Shown here: one piece after another, positions 20,233 to 28,901 of the stretch
How the letters are laid out: each line of letters opens with the position of its first letter
How positions within the stretch are numbered: position 1 is the first letter of the stretch
Assembly: GCF_008704535.1 (NCBI RefSeq)
Contig: NZ_CP023701.1
Span: 1,922,001 to 1,986,000, forward strand
DNA: 64,000 nt
Origin: Streptomyces subrutilus
GTDB lineage: Bacteria > Actinomycetota > Actinomycetes > Streptomycetales > Streptomycetaceae
Direction: 5' to 3'
Made by a program: the position numbers and the translations under genes
The notes under the pieces: generated by a model
Databases searched by the model: none
What the model was told of the DNA's origin: nothing
Seen by the model: the letters and a program-made list of their open reading frames with translations, nothing else

Positions 20233-22197
20233 ATGACGGATTCTTCCCTGACGCCGGCGCAGCCCGGCCCCCGCCCCCTGTCACGGCGGGGGCTGCTGGC
20301 GGCGGCCGGAGCCGCCGGGGCGGCGGGCCTGGTGGGCGCGACGGCCGGCCCGGCGACGGCTGCGCCTTCGGCATCGGCATCGGCATCGGCATCGGCATCG
20401 GCATCGGGGCGCGGTTCGGCCGCGCTGGTCGTCCGCAACGCACGGGTGTTCAGCGGGGTGACGCGGGGCCGCCCCGCGCAGGCGGTGGCCGTCGGGCGGG
20501 ACGGGAGGATCCTGGCCACGGGCCCGGACGCGGAGCTGCGCCGGTACGTGGGCCGGGACACCGAGGTGGTCGACGCAGGCGGGAACACCGTGATGAGCGG
20601 CATCCACGACGGGCACGTGCACCCGCTGGGCGCCGGCGACCGGTCGCTGCGGCCCTCGCTGGAGGGCGCGGAGACCACCGTGGCCGAACTCCTCGCGCTC
20701 CTCGGCGGCTTCCTCGCCGACACCGGGGGCGCGGGGGCCGAACCGGACGGCTGGCTGGTCGTGGAGGACTGGAACCCGGTCGGGCTGCTGCCGGCGGGCA
20801 CGGCCGCGCACCACACCCTGCTGGACGCGCTGGCGACCCGCAGGCCGGTGGTCCTGGTCGGCGGCGACGGACACAACCTGTGGGCCAACCGCCGGGCCCT
20901 GGACCTCGCCGGCATCACCGCGGCCACCCCCGACCCGGTGGGCGGCCGGATCGTGAAGGGCGCGGACGGGCAGCCGACGGGCGTGCTCAAGGACGACGCG
21001 CAGGACCTGGTCAAGCGGCACGTCCCGGAACCCTCCCGGGCCGAACTGGTCACGGCGTGCGCCCGGGTGCTGGAACTGGCCGCCGCCTCCGGGGTCACCA
21101 CGATGATGGACGCCCTGGTGGGACGGCACGAACTGGAGCTCTACCGGGACCTGGCGGGCTCGGGCCGGCTGCCGCAGCGGATCGTCCCGGCGCTGCGGCT
21201 CGACGCGGCGCAGGCGAAGGACCCGGCGGGCGCCCTGGCGTACGCGCGCGGCCTGCGGCGGGAGTTCGACGGGGTGGCGGGCCTGCGGTTCGGGATGGTG
21301 AAGGTGTTCCTTGACGGGGTGATCGAGTACCCGGCGCAGACCGCCGCGCTGCTGGAGCCGTACCTGGACGGGTCGGGCCGGCCGACCGGCAACCGCGGCG
21401 AGCTCTACACCTCGGCGGCGGACTACGGCCGGCTGACGGCCGCCTTCAACACCGCCGGGTGGCAGCTGCACGCCCACGGGCTGGGCGACCGGGCGGTGCG
21501 CACCGCCCTGGACGGCTACGCGTACGCCCGACGGGCGACCGGGCTGCGCGACCCGCGCAACGCGGTCGCGCACCTCCAGCTCGTGGACCCGGCGGACCTG
21601 CGGCGCTTCGCGGAACTCGGGGTGGCCGCCTGCATGCAGCTCCAGTGGGCGGCCCGGGACACCTGGACCGTGGAGGCGCTGCTGCCGTACATCGGGCCGC
21701 GGCGGCACCGGTGGATGTATCCGGCGCGCAGCCTGCAGAAGGCGGGGGCCCGGCTGTCCGGCGGCTCCGACTGGCCGGTGGACGCCCTCCAGGTGTGGAA
21801 CCAGCTGCGCACGGCCGTCGACCGGCAGGGCGCGCACGGTACGGGCGGGCTGTACCGGGAGCTGGAGGGGCTGGACCGGAGCACGGTGCTGCGGATGCAC
21901 ACGTCCGGGACGGCGTGGCAGCTGCGGCAGGAGGGGCTGACGGGGACGGTGGAACAGGGCCGGGCCGCCGACCTGGTGGTGCTGGACCGGGATGTGACCC
22001 GCTGCCCGGTGGCCGACATCAGCGGGACGCAGGTGCGGATGACCCTGGTCGGCGGCCGGGTGGTGCACGACGCGGAGTCGTCGGCGGGACGGACGGCCGC
22101 GGCCCGCCTGGCCCGCGGCACGTCCGCACCGCGCCCGTCCGCGTACGCGTCGGTCCACGGCGGCCGCCACCGCGCCTGCGGCTGCACCGGGGGGTGA
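20233..22197 (+). CDS. Secreted amidohydrolase-3 family metal-dependent hydrolase
   Basis: A 654-residue protein. The N-terminus is a Tat signal (RPLSRRGLLAAAGAAGAAGL) ending near ATAAP, followed by a Ser-Ala repeat linker coded by a 6-bp tandem repeat. The catalytic part is of the YtcJ-like amidohydrolase-3 family: metal motif IHDGHVHPLG, WVVED-type strand, HAHGLGDRAV, and GGSDWPVD near the C-terminal part of the barrel, then the small beta domain GRAADLVVLDRD. It probably cleaves an N-acyl or cyclic amide substrate outside the membrane. Start ATG 20233 with GGAG 6 nt upstream. Substrate unknown; the divergent LacI regulator hints at an inducible nutrient role. Confidence 0.85.
   Translation: MTDSSLTPAQPGPRPLSRRGLLAAAGAAGAAGLVGATAGPATAAPSASASASASASASGRGSAALVVRNARVFSGVTRGRPAQAVAVGRDGRILATGPDAELRRYVGRDTEVVDAGGNTVMSGIHDGHVHPLGAGDRSLRPSLEGAETTVAELLALLGGFLADTGGAGAEPDGWLVVEDWNPVGLLPAGTAAHHTLLDALATRRPVVLVGGDGHNLWANRRALDLAGITAATPDPVGGRIVKGADGQPTGVLKDDAQDLVKRHVPEPSRAELVTACARVLELAAASGVTTMMDALVGRHELELYRDLAGSGRLPQRIVPALRLDAAQAKDPAGALAYARGLRREFDGVAGLRFGMVKVFLDGVIEYPAQTAALLEPYLDGSGRPTGNRGELYTSAADYGRLTAAFNTAGWQLHAHGLGDRAVRTALDGYAYARRATGLRDPRNAVAHLQLVDPADLRRFAELGVAACMQLQWAARDTWTVEALLPYIGPRRHRWMYPARSLQKAGARLSGGSDWPVDALQVWNQLRTAVDRQGAHGTGGLYRELEGLDRSTVLRMHTSGTAWQLRQEGLTGTVEQGRAADLVVLDRDVTRCPVADISGTQVRMTLVGGRVVHDAESSAGRTAAARLARGTSAPRPSAYASVHGGRHRACGCTGG
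20371..20406 (+). repeat. 6-bp coding tandem repeat (GCATCG x6)
   Basis: Six perfect copies of GCATCG encode an Ala-Ser linker between the signal peptide and the catalytic domain of the amidohydrolase. Copy number may vary between strains without shifting frame. Confidence 0.85.
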
Positions 22198-22228
22198 GGG
22201 GAGCGGGGCGGGGGGCCGAGGCTGGGCC

Positions 22229-22259
22229 GGGTCGGGTCGGGGTCGGGTCGGGTCGGGTC
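22229..22259 (+). repeat. G-rich tandem repeat (GGGTC units)
   Basis: Six consecutive GGGTC units, the third with an extra G. Runs of three or more G at 2-nt spacing could form a G-quadruplex on the plus strand. Function unknown. Confidence 0.7.
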
Positions 22260-22564
22260 GAATTTGAGTCGCGCCCAGAGAATGGGGACGAATTCCGCCG
22301 AATTGGCCCGGCCAGTCCCCCAACGCACGCACCCGGAGCATCCGTCCACGGGAAGGCGACAAATAGCCCCATGTCCACCCGAACAGCACCCGACCGGCAC
22401 CCGACCGGCACGCGTTCACCCGTTCGGCCGTTCCGCCGCGCGCCGCTCCCCCGCGGCGCGCACCCTGGAAGCCGACGGACGCCCCGGGCCAACGGGTGTC
22501 CGTCGGCACGCCGACGAGATCTGACGGTGGGTAACACCCGTTCGCCACACCCGGCGCGAGCGAC

Positions 22565-22580
22565 ATCTCATATCTGAGAT
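22565..22580. promoter_or_regulatory. Palindrome at the murA-like start, likely XRE operator
   Basis: ATCTCATATCTGAGAT has perfect 6-bp arms and a 4-bp spacer and ends 11 bp before the ATG. The gene itself encodes an XRE helix-turn-helix, so autoregulation is the simplest reading. Confidence 0.5.
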
Positions 22581-22591
22581 ACCGTTCACCC

Positions 22592-24121
22592 ATGGCAGAC
22601 GACTACCTCGTACGCATCGGCAAGCTCATCCGTGACGCCCGGCAGCACCGCGGCTGGACACAGAGTCAGCTCGCCGACGCGCTCGGCACCAGCCAGAGCG
22701 CCGTGAACCGGATCGAGCGCGGCAACCAGAACATCAGCCTTGAGATGATCGCCCGGATCGGCGAAGCCCTCGACAGCGAGATCGTCTCTCTGGGCTACGC
22801 CGGTCCGATGCACCTGCGGGTCGTCGGCGGCCGTCGGCTGTCCGGTGCCATCGACGTCAAGACGAGCAAGAACGCGTGCGTCGCCCTGCTCTGCGCCTCC
22901 CTGCTCAACAAGGGCCGCACCACGCTGCGGCGCGTGGCCCGGATCGAGGAGGTCTACCGCCTCCTGGAGGTCCTGAACTCCATCGGTGTCCGCACCCGCT
23001 GGATCAACGGCGGCGTCGACCTGGAAATCGTCCCGCCGGCCCGCCTCGACATGGAGGCCATGGACGCGGACGCGGCGCGCCGGACCCGGAGCATCATCAT
23101 GTTCCTGGGCCCCCTGCTCCACCGGATGGACCACTTCCGCCTGCCCTACGCGGGCGGCTGCGACCTCGGTACCCGCACCATCGAGCCGCACATGATCGCG
23201 CTGCGCCGCTTCGGGCTCGACATCACCGCCACCGAGGGCATCTACCACGCGCAGGTCGAGGCGGGCGTCTCGCCCGACCGCCCGATCGTGCTGACCGAAC
23301 GCGGGGACACGGTCACCGAGAACGCGCTGCTGGCCGCGGCCCGGCACGCCGGCGTCACCGTCATCCGCAACGCCTCCTCCAACTACATGGTCCAGGACCT
23401 GTGCTTCTTCCTGGAGGCGCTGGGCGTCAAGGTCGAGGGCATCGGGACCACCACCCTCACGGTCCACGGCATCGCGAACATCGACGTGGACGTCGACTAC
23501 TCCCCCTCCGAGGACCCGGTCGAGGCGATGAGCCTGCTGGCCGCCGCGGTCGTCACGGAGTCGGAGCTGACCATCCGCCGGGTCCCGATCGAGTTCATGG
23601 AGATCGAGCTCGCCGTCCTGGAGGAGATGGGCCTGGACCACGACCGCTCGGCGGAGTACGTGGCCGACAACGGCCGCACCCGCCTCGTCGACCTCACGGT
23701 CCGCCCGTCCAAGCTCGAAGCCCCGATCGACAAGATCCACCCGATGCCGTTCCCCGGGCTGAACATCGACAACGTCCCGTTCTTCGCGGCCATCGCCGCC
23801 GTCGCCCAGGGCCAGACCCTGATCCACGACTGGGTCTACGACAACCGCGCGATCTATCTCACCGACCTCAACCGCCTCGGCGGCCGCCTCCAGCTCCTGG
23901 ACCCGCACCGCGTCCTGGTCGAGGGCCCCACCCGCTGGCGCGCAGCCGAGATGATGTGCCCCCCGGCCCTGCGCCCGGCCGTGGTGGTCCTCCTGGCGAT
24001 GATGGCGGCCGAGGGCACCTCGGTGCTCCGCAACGTCTACGTCATCAACCGCGGCTACGAGGAACTGGCCGAACGCCTCAACTCGGTGGGCGCCCAGATC
24101 GAGATCTTCCGCGACATCTGA
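22592..24121 (+). CDS. murA2: MurA-family UDP-GlcNAc 1-carboxyvinyltransferase with N-terminal XRE domain
   Basis: A 509-residue fusion. Residues 1-65 are a Cro/C1-type helix-turn-helix (RIGKLIRDARQHRGWTQSQLADALGTSQSAVNRIERG); residues about 70-509 are an EPSP-synthase/MurA fold. Substrate-site features include KTSKNACVALLCASLL and the catalytic-loop motif LPYAGGCDLGTRTIEPHM, which keeps the MurA cysteine, so it may be catalytically active in peptidoglycan precursor synthesis (enolpyruvyl transfer to UDP-GlcNAc). It corresponds to the second murA of Streptomyces (SCO5998, recalled). The last four codons and stop lie in the integration site of the neighbouring island, which leaves the protein intact. 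Confidence 0.88.
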   Translation: MADDYLVRIGKLIRDARQHRGWTQSQLADALGTSQSAVNRIERGNQNISLEMIARIGEALDSEIVSLGYAGPMHLRVVGGRRLSGAIDVKTSKNACVALLCASLLNKGRTTLRRVARIEEVYRLLEVLNSIGVRTRWINGGVDLEIVPPARLDMEAMDADAARRTRSIIMFLGPLLHRMDHFRLPYAGGCDLGTRTIEPHMIALRRFGLDITATEGIYHAQVEAGVSPDRPIVLTERGDTVTENALLAAARHAGVTVIRNASSNYMVQDLCFFLEALGVKVEGIGTTTLTVHGIANIDVDVDYSPSEDPVEAMSLLAAAVVTESELTIRRVPIEFMEIELAVLEEMGLDHDRSAEYVADNGRTRLVDLTVRPSKLEAPIDKIHPMPFPGLNIDNVPFFAAIAAVAQGQTLIHDWVYDNRAIYLTDLNRLGGRLQLLDPHRVLVEGPTRWRAAEMMCPPALRPAVVVLLAMMAAEGTSVLRNVYVINRGYEELAERLNSVGAQIEIFRDI

Positions 24122-24122
24122 C
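24107..24122 (+). repeat. attL core (direct repeat)
   Basis: TTCCGCGACATCTGAC, identical to 49092-49107. It encodes the last residues FRDI and stop of murA2. Confidence 0.8.
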
Positions 24123-24128
24123 GGGCGG

Positions 24129-24164
24129 GGTGTCGTGCTCCTTGGTGGCAAGGGGCACGACACC
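24129..24164 (+). terminator. Terminator supplied by the island after murA2
   Basis: Stem ggtgtcgtgc/gcacgacacc with an extended inner stem, 8 bp past the murA2 stop but inside the island, so it insulates the host gene from cargo. Confidence 0.7.
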
Positions 24165-24234
24165 TCAATATGCCATCTGACCTGCGGATACCTACCTTCA
24201 CTACCCTCCACTGATCTCTGTAGTTTTTCAGCAC

Positions 24235-24261
24235 CTTGTGCAACGCTGGTGCAAGATGATC
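24235..24261 (+). repeat. Arm-type repeat, left end
   Basis: CTTGTGCAAC and GTGCAAGATGATC separated by 4 bp; the same arrangement in the same orientation occurs at 49021-49047 (23 of 27 identical, differences only in the spacer). Each contains two GTGCAA boxes. Flanking the core on both sides of a reconstructed attP, they fit integrase arm sites. Confidence 0.55.
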
Positions 24262-24633
24262 CTGCATCCATGACGGCGCGTCAGGGCAACCTGATGGTCC
24301 GTCACTCTTTACGCAGAGTTATCGCCGAAGCGACCTCGCAATGTCCGGCGTCGGTCGCGTCACGTTGGGCCGACGAGCCGAACCGCTATCCACCTGCGGC
24401 TGGCGAGCAGGCCGGGCACTCGTCCTCGAACAGCGCCACCAGCGTCTCGCGCTTGTCGGCTTTCGCGCAGGTACGAGGAACGACAGTCCCCCGCAAGCAG
24501 GCCGTACCAGCCAGTCAAACATCGTGATCAACGACCACCGCAGGAAACGCGGCTTGATCAATTTGACTATGCGTCACAGCGCCTGACAGCGTTCCGCATC
24601 TCGGAACAACCGGGAACAACTGGGGGGTTGGCA

Positions 24634-26905
24634 ATGGGACGTCACTACACCGCGTCGAAAAGTCGTTCGCAGGGGCGAGACGGATGGTCAGTTATCTTCC
24701 GGCACCCGAGTCGACTTGATCCGGCGACCGGTAAACAGGGGCGGCGTGTCCGACGAGGACTGGGAACGAGCGTCGACGAGGAGGCTGACGTCCTCGTCGA
24801 ACAACTGAATCAGATCCTTCAGGACGAAGGACTGTGGGAGTCGCAGGCCCGGTCGAAAGCAATCGCGCTGTACGACCAGCGGATCGTCGATGTCTTCTAC
24901 GACGGACTCGAAGCCACCCGCACAGACTTCAGAGGACTGCGCGAAGAATTTCTGCCTCTGCCGACCTTGGCTGATGGATACCCCCATGTCCTCCTGTTGG
25001 GTACGACAGGTGCCGGGAAAACCACGGCGGTGCGGCAACTGCTCGGCACAGATCCCGGCACCGAGCGTTTCCCGTCCACGTCGACGGCGAAGACCACGGT
25101 GGCCGATACCGAGATCATCCCGACGGAGGACGGTCCTTACCAGGCTGCGGTCACCTTCGCCGCTCGAGATGAGGTGATCGATCACCTCACGGACAACGTG
25201 TCCTCCGCTGCATTGGCAATCTTCCAGGGGAAGTCGAACAGCGAAGCACTGAGGCGACTTCTGGATCACGTGAACCAGCGCTTCCGGTTCAGCTACACAC
25301 TCGGCCGGCCGACCCTGACATCCGATGACGACGACATGCCGGATGACGAGGACGAGACGGACGAGGACCCGACTGCGCTCGAAGCCGACGAACTCGCCGC
25401 CATCGACAGTGACGCGACCGCCGCCATGCTCATCACGGCCGTGGCCGAGCTGCGAAGGTTGGTGGCGGAACAGAAGCAGGGTGCCCTTGCGGACCTGCAG
25501 CCGCAGGCGGGTGACGACGAGCGTGTCATCGAGGAACTCCTGGAAGAAGTGCTCGACTCCTCGCTCCGTCAGCTGGAGGAGTTCCACATCATCGTCGACA
25601 ACATGCTCCACGAGATCGAACTCCGTTTCGCACTCCTCACGGAGGGCGAACTCCGGCGCACGCGTCAGGGGTGGCCGCTCACCTGGACGCTGTCGACCGA
25701 GGACCGTGGCGCGTTCCTCAAGTCGGTCACGTGGCTTTCCAGCAACTACGCTCCGCTCTTCGGCCGGTTGCTCACGCCACTCGTCAACGGTATCCGAGTG
25801 GGGGGGGCCTTTTACTTCCTCGTGGGCAGATGCGCCCCAACGGATGGTCCTCATCGACCTGGAGGGTCTGGGGCATACGCCGAAGTCGGCGTCCACGCTC
25901 TCCACCGATCTGGCCAAACGACTCGACGAAGTCGATGCCATCCTCCTGGTGGACAATGCCACCGCTCCCATGCAGGCAGCCCCGGCCGCAGCTTTGAAGT
26001 CCATCGCCGTTTCGGGGAACACAAGCAAGCTGAGCTTCCTGTTCACCCATTTCGACCGCATGAGAGCCGACAACCTTCCGAGTTTCGCGGACCGGGAGGA
26101 GCATGTTCGCGCCTCGGCGGAAAACATGCTCAGCTCCATCGGGGAGGAGCTGGGTACGACAGCAGAGCGGGGAATCCGACGGCGACTGGAGCGACGCTGC
26201 TACTTCGTCGGTGGAATGCACAAGCCACTACGCCCCGTCAGCAACAGTGCCAGACGCACCATCAGTCAGCTTGAGGCATTGACACGACAACTCGCCGAGG
26301 GTGAGAAGTCGGTGCCACTGGGGCCGGCGAAGCCGGTCTTCGACCGGATGGATCTGGCCCTCGCCGTGACCAAAGCGGCGAGCACCTACCGTGCTCGATG
26401 GCGTGGGCTTCTCGGTCTCGAGTCGAACTCGAAAGAGCATTGGACGCGGATCAAGGCACTTTCCAGGCGGCTCGGTGAATGGGGTTGGGACGAGTACGAC
26501 ACACTCAAACCTGTCGCTGAACTCCGCAATGAGCTTCAGGTGCAGATCATGTGGCTGCTTGAGCGTCCCGTGCGCTGGGAAGGGGAATCTCCGACCGGTG
26601 AGCAGCGGGACGCGATCGTCGAAGAGATCAGCAGCGCCATCACCAGCAAGATCTACGCTCTGACGGAAAAACGCATCAAAACGGATGTTCAGAGTGCCTG
26701 GCTGGATGCCTACTGCCAGCAAGGAAAGGGCTCCACCTTCATTCGGGCGGAGATCATCGACTCCGACGTGCTGGAGCGTGGCGCTCCCATCCCCACCGCC
26801 ACCCCGTCACGCGATGGTAACGGCCTGCTGCATGCCATGTCCGCTCTCGTGGACCAGGTGATCGAGGAACAGGACCTGTTCCGCTGGAACGGTCACCGAT
26901 CCTAG
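24634..26905 (+). pseudogene. Dynamin-like large GTPase, frameshifted
   Basis: One gene split into two frames. The first frame has an unusual N-terminal basic segment, then the P-loop GTTGAGKTT (residues 123-131) and an acidic coiled region; the second resumes with the G3-like MVLIDLEGLGHT, the G4-like FTHFD, and a long helical C-terminus ending near 26905. The break is at a run of eight G (25800-25807); seven G would restore one frame of about 757 residues. This is either a real pseudogene or a sequencing error in the homopolymer. Dynamin-like and related GTPases occur in bacterial defence islands, but the function of this one is unknown. ATG 24634 follows a G-rich ribosome site. Confidence 0.75.
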
Positions 26906-26989
26906 GCAATAGCGCGGACATGTCGGTCAAGTACAAGGAGACCGCCAGCGGCGGCCTCGCGGTGAACATCATCGAGTGTTAGGCATGTA

Positions 26990-27032
26990 GGCCCTGACCA
27001 GCGCGTTCGTACCTTTCCGCGCTGTCAGGGCC
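26990..27032. terminator. Hairpin after the GTPase gene
   Basis: Stem ggccctgac-cagcgcg pairing with cgcgctgtcagggcc (15 bp, one bulge) between the convergent GTPase and coiled-coil genes. Confidence 0.65.
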
Positions 27033-27051
27033 TTCCCTGCTTGCACAGCGG

Positions 27052-27104
27052 AAAGTCCCTGGAAACCCCCTGGGACAGACGTGAAAGTCCCTGAAAAGTC
27101 CCTG
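27052..27104. repeat. Three short direct repeats AAAGTCCCTG
   Basis: Exact 10-bp copies at 27052, 27084 and 27095; the last two are one helical turn apart, like iterons or clustered binding sites. They lie between convergent genes, so a promoter role is unlikely. Confidence 0.5.
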
Positions 27105-27185
27105 GGCTGTGCCATGTCCTGAGACCCGGTCGGATGCGGCCCGAGTCACCTCTCGGTCGCCAGCGCACAACGCCGTCCAAGCAGA

Positions 27186-28162
27186 TCAGGACTCCAGCTG
27201 CGGAGCGCACGCGTGCGGTCGCATCGCACGGAGTCGCGCCTCGACGTCGGCGACGACCAGCTTGGATTCCTCGGTCGGGCGTCCCACTGGGTCGGCGAGC
27301 GGACATGTCATGACCCTCACCGCGAGTCCGTCGAGATCGACCATCGTCGCCACTTCCGCGCGCTGACGGGAGTCGTAGCGGGTGAAGTCGTCACACGCTT
27401 CGACCAGAGCGACGAACGACGGCAGCCGGGCCGTCAGCTCGGACCGCAGATCCTGGATGACGCGTTGCACCTCCTCGGAGTGCTCGTGCAGCGCGAGCGC
27501 CTCGTCCCGTCTCTGCTTGACGGCGGCTTCGCGCCGTTCCAGTCCTCGCGCCTCATCCTGCTGGCCGTCCCCGAACGTTTGGATCCGCCACGTCGCAGCG
27601 ACTTGGTAGGTGATCTTGGCTGACTTGAATTCGATCTTGCCCAGCACCTTCCTGCCGGCTGCTCGCCCGCCACCGCCGACCGCGACAGCCCCGCGGCCAA
27701 ACCATGCTTCCGCCGCGTTCCGGGCTGCGGCCCCACGAAGCGTCTTGATCGCCCTGCCCGTGGATGCGGAGCCGAATTCCTGCACCGCTCGATAGGACCC
27801 CGACTTGGCAGCGTGACCGACAGCGAGACGGGAGCGCGACGAACAGAACCACACGACCCGCCATGCGAGCGGCCGGCAACACGGCGATACCCCCCGTTCG
27901 CCTTGGCTCGACACCCCCCTCACGGCTCACAGTGGACATCTCGATCGTCGCCAGAGCGAAGTGATCCACGTTCTTCAGACGCCCGTAAACATCACGGGAG
28001 GGAAGAACGGCCACTTCGCAGAGCATCTGCCGAGCCTCGTTCAGGGCAATGCAGTCCTCAGCGGCTTGCTGATCGAGCTCCTGCGTAGCCTCTTGCAAAT
28101 GCCTTGCGCATCTTCCGGTTTCTACGGACGAGCCCTACGGCGTCGACTACGTCGATGGTCAC
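27186..28162 (-). pseudogene. Glycine-rich coiled-coil membrane-associated protein, broken
   Basis: Three frames carry consecutive parts of one protein family: an N-terminal VTIDVVDAVGLVRRNRKMRKAF (GTG 28162), then a coiled coil ending YGRLKNVDHFALATIEMS, then a glycine-zipper segment STGRAIKTLRGAAARNA.EAWFGRGAVAVGGGG followed by a long helix to 27186. At least two frameshifts are needed (near 28100 and 27910). The combination of coiled coil, Gly-rich hairpin and second coiled coil is a known conserved but uncharacterised bacterial family. It faces the broken GTPase tail to tail, and both appear to be decaying together. Confidence 0.6.
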
Positions 28163-28901
28163 GTTGCCCCCCACATGCTTTTGTATGAGCGTAGTTGAGA
28201 TCGCCGAGTCGCGTCTCGGCGTTCGGCTACGCCGAAGTCACGCAGGTCGACTTGATCGTTCTCGGCCCTCCGCCCGTTGATGCGAAGACGCCGTCGGCCC
28301 TTGGCATCCGCGGGCACGTACGACGGCAGCCGTAACGTGCTTCCGACGTGGGCCGAAGGACTTGCCCGCAGTCTTCGTCCGCCTCTCGATTGCGTTCTGC
28401 CAGTCAGCATCGTTCGCAACCGCTGCCTGACGGCGCTCGGCCTGTCAGTCAGCCAGGAGCTTGCTGCACCGTCCTGGGATCACCGGGTAATGGTGTTCAG
28501 CCGTTCGCCCTGAGGAGACGGGGCGTCAACCTGCACCCCTTCGGCAGTCGACCGATTCAGCCAAGAGTTCGGTCCGTTCCGAACAGATTCGATCAACTTG
28601 GTTTATCGGCTTGTAACTTGCTTCGCTCCGAGCTCATCCTGATCAGGTTCGGAGAAGCAGAGGATGTCCGGCCACGGCGTCGTGCCATGGCGGCTTCTGA
28701 CTCGCGGACCCTGGAGATTCCCGTGGACACCCCTGTCCTGCGGGCCGGTTGTGCATGCTCGTCGCCGCCGGCACGTACCTCGGAGCCGCCTCGGCTCCCC
28801 CGTCGCTCGTTCGTGAGCGACGGCGCCAGTCTGCTGCTCAGGCCCTCCTGCAGCGCCTCCTCCCTGTCGGCGACCTACGCCGAGGCTGGAGGAGGGACGC
28901 C
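28163..28901. other. Long non-coding stretch before the defence cluster
   Basis: 739 bp. No open frame shows family similarity or good codon bias. It contains a short palindrome (GTTCGG-6 bp-CCGAAC, 28567-28584) and must hold the drmA promoter. Probably the eroded remains of earlier cargo. Confidence 0.5.

Larger units (their letters stand above)
22198..22591. other. Intergenic region upstream of the murA-like gene
   Basis: 394 bp with no convincing gene. It holds a G-rich pentanucleotide repeat (22229-22259) just after the amidohydrolase stop and a palindrome (22565-22580) next to the murA-like start. Confidence 0.6.
24122..24633. other. Non-coding left end of the island
   Basis: About 510 bp with the terminator, an arm-type repeat (24235-24261) and otherwise no recognisable gene. 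A minus-strand stretch near 24400-24485 reads like a short gene remnant (TCAKADKRETLVALFEDECP) but I cannot assign it. Confidence 0.5.

Noticed and set aside
24319..24561. Short frames in the left end of the island as a possible excisionase
   Set aside because: No helix-turn-helix or Xis-like pattern and poor start context.
28159..28419. 86-codon minus-strand frame upstream of the broken coiled-coil gene
   Set aside because: No ribosome site, no recognisable motif, and it adjoins degraded sequence; not supported as a gene.
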